Below are positions 23,001 through 34,450 of a stretch of DNA of 64,000 nt, piece after piece. Each line of letters begins with the position of its first letter. The stretch's first letter is position 1. Both the position numbers and the translations under genes were made by a program. This DNA comes from Amphimedon queenslandica (taxonomy: Eukaryota; Porifera; Demospongiae; Haplosclerida; Niphatidae), in the NCBI RefSeq assembly GCF_000090795.2, contig NW_003546403.1, positions 116,870-180,869 of the forward strand, in the 5' to 3' direction. Under the pieces are notes generated by a model. It ran no database searches, had not been told where the DNA came from, and was given only the letters and a program-made list of their open reading frames with translations.

Positions 23001-25375
23001 GACTACAAATTTCATCTTAAAGCAATGAAAAGACCAGACTATCAGCCATTGGTAGATAATGAAAGAATAATAGAGAAATTACAAGAAAAAATAACATTAA
23101 CGAATATGGAACTAATTACTGAAAGAGAACACAATGAGAAGATTATAAAATATATTAAAGGCAATGTGGAGAAGAAGAAGATGCATATTATGTGTAAAGT
23201 AAGTTAGGCCCTTAGGAGGAGTAATCCTGTGCATGTACATTGCATGTGTACATTTCATTTTTGTAGGTAAAGTTATATTGTGTAGTATGCTAATGATACA
23301 CGTACTATTACTACCATTTTGGATATGTGTAATGGTGTAATGTAGAGTTATGTCTTTGTATAATTATGTAGTGTGTGCTTGTGCAAATGTAGCATGGAAA
23401 ACTTGCATGCATTTATTTTTACAGTTTACAATTGCATAAAAATTAAATCTGCAAATAATCACATACGTGTATACAGTTAATTTTAAGGATTCTTCTTGCA
23501 AAGCAGTATGTACATTGTATGATATTATGATAGGATAACAAGACTCCACTTCATTGGGCTGCTGAGATTGGTCACCAAGAAACTGTGAGGTTACTATTGA
23601 GCAATGAAGCAACTGTTGATATCAGAGACAAGGTAAAGTAAGCCATGAGCTTTTTATGTTTTATTTTATGTATAATATCAGGATGGTAGAACTCCATTGC
23701 ACTATGCTTCAGGTAATGGTCACTTGACTTTAGTTCAAACTTTATTTTTGGAGTATGGAGCTGACATTAATGCTGTTGATAAGGTAATGTAACTAGAGGC
23801 TATTCAAACTCTTTATGTATAATATCAGGATGGTAGAACTCTATTGCACTATGCTTCAGATAATGGTCATTTGACTTTAGTTCAAACTTTAATTTTGGAG
23901 TATGGAGCTGACATTAATGCTGTTGATAAGGTGATGTAGCTACAAACTATTCAAAATTTGATAGGTATCATATTTTAATTTATCTTATGCTTGTGTAGGA
24001 GGGTTACACTCCATTACATTATGCTTCATCACATCACTTACAAGTTGTTGAGTTTCTCTTGGAGAAGGGAGCCAGTCCTGGAAGCAAAGGATTAGTATGT
24101 TCTTCACCTACTAAATCTGTTTATTTTATACTAGAGTACATATACATGTACTGTCTTACAATTCCCTATTTAAAGCGAACTCTTCTTCCCTCTCTTTCTC
24201 AGGATGGTTGTACACCATTGCATAAAGCAGCTTGGGATGGTCATAATAACATTGTGAAGGCTCTTCTTGAGAAAGATTATTCTATCATAGATGAAAAGGA
24301 AGAAGTGAGAGCTCCAGTCCTGTCTATATTTATAATTTTTCTCTCTTAAGGGAGGATGGGCTGCTATTAGCAATGCTGTAATGAGAGGACATCATGAAGC
24401 TGTTGAAACACTGATAGAATATGGAGCTGACTTTGGTGTAAATGATGAGGTGACAGCTCCTTACATGTAGCTCTCTACTGTCTCTCTTTTATCTGTTATC
24501 ATAACATGTTACATTATGCCTTTATTATGACACTTTAATAATCCTGTACTTGTGTTACAGGGTGAGTGGTCACTCCTTCACATTGCAGCTAGACATGGTC
24601 ATGCTGAAGTTGTTGAAGTACTCATTGACCACAAACTTGATGTTAACATTAAAGATAAGGTGCTTGTAACTTATAGAAATAACTGATAACTTTGAACCAC
24701 CTCTTCTCTCTCCCTCCCTTTCTCTCTCAGAGTGGCTTGAGAGCTTTTGATGTTGCATTAACTCAAGCTCATCCTAATGTTGTAGAGACTATGCTTAATC
24801 ATGGAGCTAGTGTTAATATTAGAGATTCTGTAGGCAGCTATCGACTAGTATTATAAAATGTTGTTGTTACTTTTGTCTTTAGGATGAAGGAAAGAGAGCT
24901 CTTCATATTGCAGTTGATAGCATTCAGAAACCAAAACGTTATGAAGTTGTGAAGTTACTCCTTCAGCATGAAGGAGTTGATCCTGATATACCTGATGATG
25001 TAAGGATCAGAGTTTTATTGTAATTATGAGACAAATATAACTTATTGATCTATATGTGCATGTACTATTTTAAGCTCATTTTTATGTACATGCATACATG
25101 TACATACAGACTGGTTCTACTCCTCTTCACTATGCTGTTAAACGTGGCTACTCAAAAATCGTACATCTTTTATTGGAGTATAAAGCTGATCCTTACATAA
25201 AAGATAAAGTAACATCAGAAATTTATATGTATACTGTATCTATATTTTTCTTAACATGTCTTTAATTATATTCATCTTGTTTCTATATTTTTAGAATGAT
25301 GTCACGCCACTTGATATTGCTCAAGATGATGAGGAGATCATGGCCATTTTCAGAGAGTTTGGCTACAATCAGTAA
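20016..25375 (+). CDS. Death-domain, coiled-coil, ankyrin-repeat protein (copy A)
   Basis: Predicted ~1,000 residues. First part, 13 phase-consistent exons: 20016-20040, 20080-20361, 20425-20715, 20776-20850, 20896-20943, 20991-21032, 21080-21747, 21999-22040, 22111-22179, 22241-22288, 22690-22734, 22775-22913, 22960-23198. Then eleven ankyrin exons, mostly one repeat each, starting at 23534, 23682, 23829, 23999, 24203, 24351, 24561, 24731, 24883, 25110 and 25295. Residues ~10-95 form a death domain (DLIDIIDLLKRCGFPETKW...LGRADNV). A second helical region (~103-199), a Ser/Thr linker, a ~220-residue domain I do not recognise (exon 21080-21747), then coiled coils. A signalling adaptor role is inferred. 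An extra A near 25199-25203 creates a stop at 25206-25208, just before the last exon. Exon 9 uses a weak donor (GTTGTC). Confidence 0.78.
21759..21971. mobile_element. MITE-like element, present in copy A only
   Basis: Ends TACCATATAGGGGGTATAAT and ATATACCCCCTATACGGTA are inverted; inner sequence pairs further (CCACGAA, CCGTGAAAT). It sits in the intron after the 668-nt exon of copy A. In copy B the matching intron (28337-28377) lacks it: flanks read directly from the exon end to TATTGTTTTGTATAG. That empty site confirms the boundaries and indicates insertion after the duplication. Confidence 0.8.
22430..22590 (+). repeat. Diverged ~178-bp monomer in copy A intron 10
   Basis: Contains TTTTTTCTGATAAATATACA, CTTATGCTGTGTTTC and a TTTTTATGAATTTTTAGAG stretch. 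The matching intron of copy B (about 28675-28775) carries the same element, so this insertion predates the duplication. Confidence 0.65.
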
Positions 25376-26104
25376 CTGTCATTAATGATACTTTATAGCA
25401 AACTTTTCCAATTATGCTTTTATACTATACATTGTACGGCTTTTTTCCAATACATCAAATGATAAATTTTATTTTATTGAATGTGTGTAAGTCAGCTTTC
25501 CTCACCAATCCTGTATTCACAGCCACTAATATTTCAATGTTTTGTAGCTGTTGTCGATTTCTTATGAATTGTGCTATATCCTTGTTATGCAGTTTTCTTG
25601 TACAACTCACAGTGCAGTTACATGCATATGTAGCTTCTCTGAATATTCTGGTCAGTTGCTCACATTCAGAGTAATGATGGCCTCACTTCAGTGCCTGTCA
25701 GTACTTTTGTCTCTCATTTGCTGTCATCTTTGTGTTCTCTGAAAATATTACAGTGTTAGTTCACAATGTTTACCAACCATATCCACTTGTATTATCTGTA
25801 ACCAATCATATCCACTGCACTCAATGAGTAAGCTTTTTTGATGCAAGTCTAAGCTATATCTTTATTATTATATAGAGTTTGAAATACATCACTGAATTAC
25901 ACTAATGGTGGTAAATCTAATCGGTCAGTGTGTACTTGTGAAGGTCCTATACTGTTAATGATCAAGAAGATGGACTCATACCTCGTGAAGCAACTTACCA
26001 GTACATGTACAATATTGAGAAAATTACTTCATCCTCTCTAAGTGACTCGTATATGACAGATACTCTATCTACATGTACTTCTATTTATTTTTTATATTAT
26101 ATAG
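25376..26104 (+). other. Intergenic between copy A gene and SAM copy
   Basis: About 730 bases with no supported exon. Short open frames over 25414-25742 have no domain signal or consistent splice sites. Homology to the first block resumes near 26085 (TATATTATATAG before the SAM copy). Confidence 0.5.
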
Positions 26105-26282
26105 CGCTGCAGCAGAAGAGAACAGCTCTGCTCCTGTCTCCTCTTGGTCAGTTGACAGGGTCTGTAGTTGGCTGACTGAGATTGGACTGGAAATGCACAC
26201 TGATTTAAAAGATCTTGGGATCACTAAAGTTGGACACATTAAGACACTGAGACAGAAACTGAACGAAAGACTTCAGTCATAA
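26105..26282 (+). pseudogene. Truncated duplicate of the SHANK SAM exon
   Basis: Nearly identical to SHANK exon 19462-19696, including the acceptor, reading phase and stop codon, but lacking an internal 57 nt (19 codons). The missing segment corresponds to ACATTCCGTAGC...AGAGACGAT in SHANK and is flanked by GAT in both copies, as expected of a deletion between short direct repeats. It removes the central helices of the five-helix SAM fold. No upstream SHANK exons accompany it, so it is an orphan. Use as an alternative last exon of SHANK cannot be excluded, since acceptor and phase are kept. Confidence 0.8.
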
Positions 26283-26594
26283 TGCATAATTATTGTCATT
26301 TAAATTTATTTTTTTTAACAACCCTTTCTTTTAAAGCTGAGCTTTGTCTGTTGCATTCATAGATATTAGAGTATTATTTATACTCTAATATCTTCTCTAA
26401 TATCTATGGTTGTATTGGCATTCCTTGCAATTAAGATCTAGCCCCACCCTTGGCCCATGCCTCGCCCTATGACCCCTCCTTATTTTTACCAACTAACATA
26501 TTTTTTAGTCTACTCTATAGGACAAGTTTATACTTCATTGAAAAGCAGTTTTTAGTCTCGAAGAAACTAAGCATTTTTATATTTTAATGGAACT

Positions 26595-29500
26595 ATGGCC
26601 ACTAATCAAACTTGTTTAGGTGAAGTTCTAGTAAAGTTGATGCTGCTATTTTAATCTGCCATGTTTTCTTTTATAGACTTAGATATTAGTGACTTGATTA
26701 ATGTTATTGACTTATTGAAGAAATGTGGCTTTCAGGGAACAAAGTGGCAAGATCTGGGATTGAGACTAGGACTACTAAAAGATACGGTGGAAGCCATTGA
26801 AGTGAAATATCCTGGTGACGTGTATCAATGCTTGACAGAGTGTCTCTCTCATTGGCTACGTAGAGTTGATAATGTTGACAGTAGAGGAGGAGCCAACTTT
26901 GACTCACTGTCAGATGCTCTACGATCTATGAATAAAACTGCTGTAGCGGAGAAGTTAAGTGAGTCAACCATAACTGCATGTAACGATAATCATTGTATTT
27001 ATCATAGAACATCATGTCCTTATGACTATTTTTAATAATCGTCATACTGTCCTGTCTCAGTCTCTTTGTGATTCTGTTGGTATTGCTGGGTTACTTTTTG
27101 CTGAACGTATGTTAACACAAGAAGCAGTTAGTAGAGTGGTGTCAGCTAGTCCCTCTATTCCTAATCAACGTGAGGCTCTATTAACTGCTGTCAAAGAAGC
27201 TGTTCAAACTGATCCCAACAGTTTACATACATTTGCTAATGTATTGTGTACAATAAGTACTAATATATCACTGGGACAAACTATACTGGATGATATTAGT
27301 GAGTATAAAATATGTTTAATCAAAGCTATATATTCTTATAATAGGTAAGTATTTTCCTACTCCTAAAGTGGGTGAGGTTTGTGAGACTAAACCTCATGAT
27401 TTACTTGTTGATCCACAAGGTAATAATAATTATGAATAATAATAAAATGATAATACGTTCATTAATATCTATAGATAATACAAGCACTGATGAAACCAAG
27501 ATACCAGGTAATACACAATTTATTATATCATAAATACTGTAAAAATCACTAAATGATTTGTTTTATGTATAGACTCATCTTCTGATACATCTTCCCAGCC
27601 TTTAACACCTCAAGGTATTTACATGTACATTTTTATACATACTATCAAAGTGATACTATCTTTTATAGTTGAAGTACATGTTCCTGTTTCTGAAGGCTTA
27701 CTGGGGGACTTCAGATCAATGAGAATGTGTTATGGAAAAATGTTCTACAATGTTGGCAAGATCATTAAACGGAAATCTCCTCCTTTAGAAGAAATTAAGG
27801 AATTTCTGTCTTGTTGTGGCACTGTTCTTAGACGAAAAGTGGAGCAATGTTCTGATGATATTCCTAGTGTATTGCGTCTTATTCAAGATGAGTGTTCACT
27901 AACTGATATTGAACTCCTTCATAGTGTTGTGGAAGAAATGGAGATCACTGAAGCTACAGGATACATTGAAGCATATAGAACAGAGTTAAAGAAATTCTGC
28001 AAATCACTCTCCATTAGTCTTTGTTTGAAAGAAAGATTTGCTTCCATTCCTCCTCTTCAATGTCAAACAGTTACTTTTATCTTTGACTGGGAGCCTGAGG
28101 AGCATTTACTCAAAGATATTATGGAGCTCCTTGCAAAAGTATCTGGGAAATTGCTGAAGATCAATTATATAGAGCGTTCCAAATCAATATCTGTCACTTG
28201 CTCCTTTCCTTTCTCCGATGTTGGGTTTACTGTATTGAGGATGATAGAGAATATTCATATACTAATGGGACAAGGATTAAAGGAACTGACTATTGGTAAC
28301 TTAACATTATGGAGGAAACAAGATGTTAGGCAAAAGGCACATAACATAAATTGTTTTATGGATATTGTTTTGTATAGGAACTAAAAGTAAAGGATCAAGA
28401 CTTATTACAGCATACAGAAGTCAGTTTAATTTTTTATCATGATACAAGTGCAATTTTAAGTACTCAAGAGTTTACATGTATTTTTTAGGTTATTTCTTAT
28501 ATTATACTTGAAGAAGCTGAATATAAACTAAGAGATATTATCAGTAGCAAAGAGAAGGTATGTCATGCTAGACTGTTTAATGGTGATCATCTCTTTCCTT
28601 GTACTTACATGTATAATAGGAAATAAAAGAATTGAAACAAGAACAGTCAATGATTACAGTACCTGAGGTTAGCTATACATGTCTTTATGCTGTGTTTCAA
28701 CTTTGAGCTAATTCTGATCAAATTTGGAATTTTTATGAATTTTTATAGAGTTGCTCCAATGCCATATACTGCTTGTCAGCTCATTGTTTAGTTCAAATAT
28801 TATGCTATGTGGGAAACCCTGCTCGCTGTGTTATATACCTATACATGTATCTATTAACTACAAGTGTACATGTACTAGCTATTTTAATTAATTGCTAGGA
28901 AGAATCATTGTCCAGTTTTTTGAAATCAATTAAATTGATTATAATTATTATTAATAGGAAGTATTGCTTGATAAAGAATTGAGTGAATTCAACTCTCAGT
29001 TTAATGAAATAAAAGGAAGGAATAAAGAATTGTCAGACAAATTATCAAAAATGAAGATTGGTTATTTGAGATCACTTTCTAGTAATACTGATTCAGGTTG
29101 GAGTAGTTTAATTATATACTAATAATTATATGATTATTATTAAGCTGCTGGTAAAGTGAGAAGAGGAATGGCTTTTGAAATTGATGACTGCAAGTTTCAT
29201 CTTGAAGCAATGACAAGACCAGACTATCAGCCATTGGTAGATGATAAAAGAATAATAGAGAAATTACAAGAAAGAATAACAATAACAAATATGGAGCTAA
29301 TTATTAAAAGAGAACACAATGAGAAGATTATAAAAGACATTAAAGACAATGTAGAGAAGAAGGAGAGACAAATGTGTAAAGTAAGTTAGGCCTTCAAGAG
29401 GAGTACTCCTACATTGTATATACATTTCATTTTTGTAGTTTAAGTTATTTTGTGTTCATCCTGTTACCGGGAAAATGATTGAGTCAAGATTTAAAGTACA

Positions 29501-32500
29501 CCAGGATATTAAACTACCCCAAGCACTGGCTGAAGCTTATAAGGTTTGGATCATAAAATGTACTCGATCTGTCTTAAACTGACAATTTTCCTCTCTCTCA
29601 ATCAGATAATGAAACTAGCTCCTCATATTCCTATTGAGAGATGTCGTTTGGTTAAATATGATGATTATGCTGAAGCAATGGATCAATCCTTTGATCTTGA
29701 TGAGGTGGGTGTGGTTCATTCTATTATTATTGATTGTTAGTTTTATAGTTTCAAGATCACTTTTTTGGACAGCTTGTGGGTGGCGCTAGAAGTTATTATT
29801 CATTTGAAATGTTTTTAGAAACTCGTAAAGAAAACGAAACCTTCAAGAAATACAATAAAGGAGGTGGGTGTGGTTTGTCCCATGATGATATGACAACATA
29901 GATAATAGAGTAAATGAAAGGGATTGGAAACGGGGGCGTAGGCTGGTTGATGTTGCTATTGGTTACCGGCTCAAAACCTGGTTGATTTCCCATCTCCTCC
30001 ATTAGTGAGGCTGTACTGCAAGGACTTCGAAGGATATTTATGGAGATCCAAGAGGACACTTACTTATGATATCCCTATTGTTCCATATAGAAAGTGTAGG
30101 ACTATCTGCAGCAAGGTTTTTACTTCTACAACGCTATTTTGCAACGAGTTATAAGTACAACAATTTTTTTTCATTTTTCGCCCTTTTTCTGTTGTAACAA
30201 ACTCATGCTTCATGGATTCTAACTCTAACTAGTATCATTCCATATGCAAATGAAAGCTCTTTCATATGATTATAAAGATATTGCATTTTACTCTAGCTTG
30301 TTTTCAAAAAAGGGATTATAATGACAAAAAATACATTTTATGGTTTTAAAAGAGCCATAACATGAACATAGTAAAATTATCTATACAATAGAAAACAGAA
30401 TTATAAAGAGGAAACATTAGGCTTCTTGATGCATTAATTTCACTTACATAGGAACACCTGTTCGCAAGATATTGCTCCTAAAAGAAAGAAAATCAAGGGT
30501 AAATTTTGACAAAAAATTTCAACGAGCCTCTGTCAGCCTAGCAGCAATACAAATGAATGGAGGTTGGGCTACGCCCATACGGAAGTTTCCAATCCCTTTC
30601 ATTTACTCTATTATCTATGATGACAAGTCATATAATTGTGTGATGGTGTACTGTAGGCATGAAACTGATGATAGCTGTGATTGATCTGTCAACTGGTGAT
30701 GTAGCACCAGCTGAACCAATAAGAGCAGAACAAGGTTGGACTGTTGGAGAATTAAAGCAATATATAGGAGAAGTAGGGACACAAGCAACCATATTTGTTT
30801 TACTCTTTCATTCTTCAGATATTTAATCTTGATCCTTCATGTATGAGGCTGATCCTTGAGGTGTATAAGGATGGTAGACATTTACCAAATGATGCTAGTT
30901 CACTAAAAGGAGAAGGACTCTACAGGAAACACACAGTAAGTCATGTGGTGATATTTTATGTTGTAAATTAGTACACATACTCTCATGTAGTTATTTGTTG
31001 CCTCTGATTCTGAAGATTATGATAGACAGTACAAAGAGAGCTTCATGTACAAACATGTTGATGCTCACATCAATTCAGTACTACTATACATCACACTACC
31101 TCCTTTCCAAGAACATACACCAGGAAGAGGAGAGGAGGAAGAAAAGGAGGATGTGAAGAGTAAACCTTCAAGCAGTGTGGAAGGAAGGAAAGGAGGAGGG
31201 GGAGGGGTTTTAAAGGTAGTGTCCTTTTCAAGGAATGAAGAAGAGAAAGGAAAGAAAAGAGGTAAGGCAGTTAAAGTTAATGGTTTTTGTGGAGCTTCAT
31301 TTTCATGCTCAATTGCTTATGAGAATTTTGATTTATTTAAACCATAAAATTTGTAACATTTAAGTACATCAGTATTAATTTATATGTACACTGTATGTTG
31401 GTTGCAAGAAGATACAACTACATCCATGTGTCTTTTGTCAGATATACAGATAAGAGTTGATCAGAGAACCACATTAGCTCAATTGAAGGAGGAGCTAGTT
31501 CCACTGATTGGTGTACCACCTACTGGCTTTAAAGTGTATAGGGTGTACAATAACCAGCAAGAATATGAAATGGAGAGATTAACTGACTCATTAATGGCAA
31601 TACCTTCCGAATCAAGAGTAATTATTTAATTCTACTTCACTTGATCATGACCTTTTCTCTTCCTTACAGTTTGTAGTAAGACTGGGTAGGGCATTACAAG
31701 TAGGAGAGTGCAGAATTAAATTATTTTTATTGCACATTGACAATACAGAGGTTAGGCAATAGCAATTTTACTATTGTAGTTAAGTTTGATTTTTAGTTCT
31801 TTAATCTGATGATGGAGTCTGTTGTTGCTAAGAATACACCAGTGAGAGAATTTAAAAAACAAATTATTGAAGAAGCAAAAGTACAAGGAATTGACTGTGT
31901 CCTTGAATTAGACAAGTAAGTACATCATGTGACTACTGTATAATGGGGAAATTTTGGAGGGAGTAAAATTTGGCAAATTGATGAATTCTGATGATTAGCA
32001 AATTTTAATTTGGCCACATGCCATTGAGTATGTGTATAATGTCTCAAAATGATGGATTTTATTTTGGCAAATGGCTATCAAAATGCCAAATTTACCAAAT
32101 TTAATTCCCTCCAAAATTTCTCGCTATATGGTATTACAGTATCATATGACTTATTGTGTAGAATGAGATTACGTAAGAAGACTTGGAGGTCTCCTGGTAC
32201 AGTGTATCTTGATCATCAGTTGATTGATAAAGATATTCATGTATATGCTGGTAGTGAAATGTATGTGGAACCATTGAAAGGTCAGTATTTAAATTTAAAA
32301 TAATGAGGGTATTATTCAGCAATTATACTTTGATAGAACCTGAAAAGATGAAGCTCCCAACACAGATGCAGGTGTATGTTAGAAGATGGCGTCCATCAGA
32401 ATGTTCAGTTGATCCAACAGAAGAAGTTATACTGGACACAGCTAGTCCCTTAGACCTTAAAAAGAAGGTGAATGTATAATAAAATGTTGTTATGTGATTC

Positions 32501-33143
32501 TTTTCTTTAGCTTTCAGAGTTAAGTGAAGTTCCTGTTGATGCTATTTCTGTTGCAAAGGTAAGCCATTGACATTTTACTATCAGTGAGCAATTTCTCCTT
32601 TTAAAGGGCTTGGGATCATTTCCAGCTGAGATATCATGTCTTGATATTGAGAATGAGTTGGAATGGGATCCAGCCATTCAGTCAATCAGTCAAACACCAT
32701 TTTCATTGTATGATGATGGAGGTGTCATTTATTACAAGTACAGTATAACTAATCATACATTGTACAATTTTTGCTGTTATTTTTAGAGACAATAGAGAAA
32801 AAATGAAAGAGATCACAGCTAAAGAGAGAGCAGAAATAGAAAAGACAGAAAACAAAAGGTCTGCTTGAATTTTCTCCATCTACATGTACATTAAAAATGC
32901 CGAGTTGTTTTTCCCCCGTTTGTACATGTAAATTGCATATCTTTTGCTGGTTATGAATGTGGTGGGTGGATCATGATGCAGAAATAATATTTCACAAAGT
33001 TAAGGCCATGTAGTAACCAATTATAAGTAACAGCAGTTGGTTTTGCTATTGATATGGCTTCATGTGTATGTTCACACTTTAGGATCAATAGTGTTAGAGT
33101 ATATGGTACTGGGTCATCATCATCAAGTGGTAGTAAGATCTAG
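26595..33143 (+). CDS. USP47: Death-domain protein (copy B) fused in phase to USP47 C-terminal half
   Basis: Predicted ~1,247 residues. Death-domain part: 26595-26619, 26677-26958, 27009-27299, 27345-27419, 27475-27507, 27573-27614, 27669-28336, 28378-28419, 28489-28557, 28620-28667, 28958-29096, 29145-29380. USP47 part: 29439-29543, 29606-29704, 29749-29863, 30657-30772, 30819-30935, 30991-31261, 31409-31617, 31670-31750, 31797-31915, 32162-32280, 32337-32467, 32511-32558, 32607-32737, 32787-32858, 33083-33143. The tail has USP47 hallmarks: KLFCVHPVTGKMIESRF, CRLVKYDDYAEAMDQSF, VRLGRALQVGE, KMRLRKKTWRSPGTVYLDHQ and SCLDIENELEWDP. USP47 deubiquitinates DNA polymerase beta, but no Cys/His protease boxes occur here. 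The junction is phase 0. Problems: exon 7 ends at a GC donor (28337), and the homologue of copy A exon 11 has lost its donor and must be skipped. Alternatively two adjacent genes, USP47 being incomplete. Confidence 0.7.
29887..30633. mobile_element. Non-autonomous DNA transposon-like element in USP47 intron
   Basis: Terminal inverted repeats of about 40-55 bp: the left carries ATAGATAATAGAGTAAATGA then AAGGGATTGGAAAC and GGGCGTAGGCTGG; the right carries GTTTCCAATCCCTTTCATTT then ACTCTATTATCTATG, with GGGCTACGCCC inside. The ~750-bp element has no long open frame. It fills most of the intron between the exons ending 29863 and starting 30657. Confidence 0.7.
31934..32133. mobile_element. MITE-like element, family 1, in USP47 intron
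   Basis: Left end TACTGTATAATGGGGAAATTTTGG, right end CCAAAATTTCTCGCTATATGGTA (inverted). Interior pieces match the elements at 880-1096 and 7593-7797 in reverse order. It ends about 30 bases before the acceptor of exon 32162-32280. Confidence 0.75.
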
Positions 33144-33167
33144 ACTAACAATGACCCTCTAATAGCT

Positions 33168-33205
33168 TATTATTATTATTATTATTATTATCATTATTAT
33201 TATTA

Positions 33206-33251
<46 letters not shown>

Positions 33252-33262
33252 CATTATTATTG
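33168..33262 (+). repeat. (ATT)n microsatellite
   Basis: About 95 bp of ATT repeats with occasional ATC interruptions, in the 276-bp gap between the convergent USP47-like and ARSA genes. Confidence 0.9.
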
Positions 33263-33419
33263 TGTTGATGTACATCCTTTGACTCCCTTTCTTTTCCAGT
33301 GGATGATAATACATTCATGATAATAGTCTATGATCTCAAACAATGAACTATAACTATGACAAGTTCAGTTCAACTATATAGCACATACAATAATATAATA
33401 ATAATATCAGCTTATTAGT

Positions 33420-34385
33420 TTAAAGTCTGTTAGAACTGTGCTCCTCTGGATTATTAAGCAAATCAATTGTGCAGCAATAAGGCCATGGGCTGCAGCCTGG
33501 TTTGGCACATGGTTGCACAGAATCATCTTCCCCATCTTCTTCAAAGGAAGTATGCCACTCCATGTCATTCATAAAGTCAGTACGAAGCTATACACGTAGA
33601 TAAGAGTGAGAGATTGCAACTAAAATACATGTATTATGTATCAGGAAAATTAGTAAAATGGCACAAATTCTCTCCAGGCAAAATTTGGCCTATGTACAGG
33701 GACTTTAGGCCAATTTTGGAACAACTTTAAAAGTTTGTAAAAAACCCAACTTTGATCGGGATCCAGTCAAACTTTCTACACATCATAAGTACATGCATTT
33801 GTATCAGAAAATGCTATAAAATGGCAAATTCTCTTCTTTTCATTTTTGACAAAATTTGGTCAATAACCCTGTACAGAGACTTAATCCTGATTTCGAAGCA
33901 ACTATAAAATTTCATAAAAAATCCAACCCCATGTCTGCTAGACATTACCTCGTCCATCTTCTCAAGAAGATAATAATACATTGAATCATTTTCAGTCAGT
34001 GGATCCCTTTCTCCTGGATCAGTCCAGAGGTTAAAGAGGAGAGGAGGATCATGTGCTGTTAGTTCAGTCGTGTTCCGACACAGAACATCATAATGAGTAG
34101 GAGGAGCATTGCCACTAAGAAGAAAATAAAAAAACACTATTTAAATCTCATAGTTAAATCATCAACCCTATAAGTATCACCTCTGATAACTTGGCTAAAA
34201 GCTAGATACAGAGTATTATATATTACTATACTTCATGTTCATACCCTTTTGTATAGAAGTGAGCTTTGTAGTGCTTCCATCTTAATGCATAAGGGCCTAT
34301 GCTGGGATCAGCATTTTCAGGGAAGTATGGTATTATTGTTCTCTCAGTCTACATTGCATGAAAAGAAGAGGACATTATAGATTTG

Positions 34386-34450
<65 letters not shown>

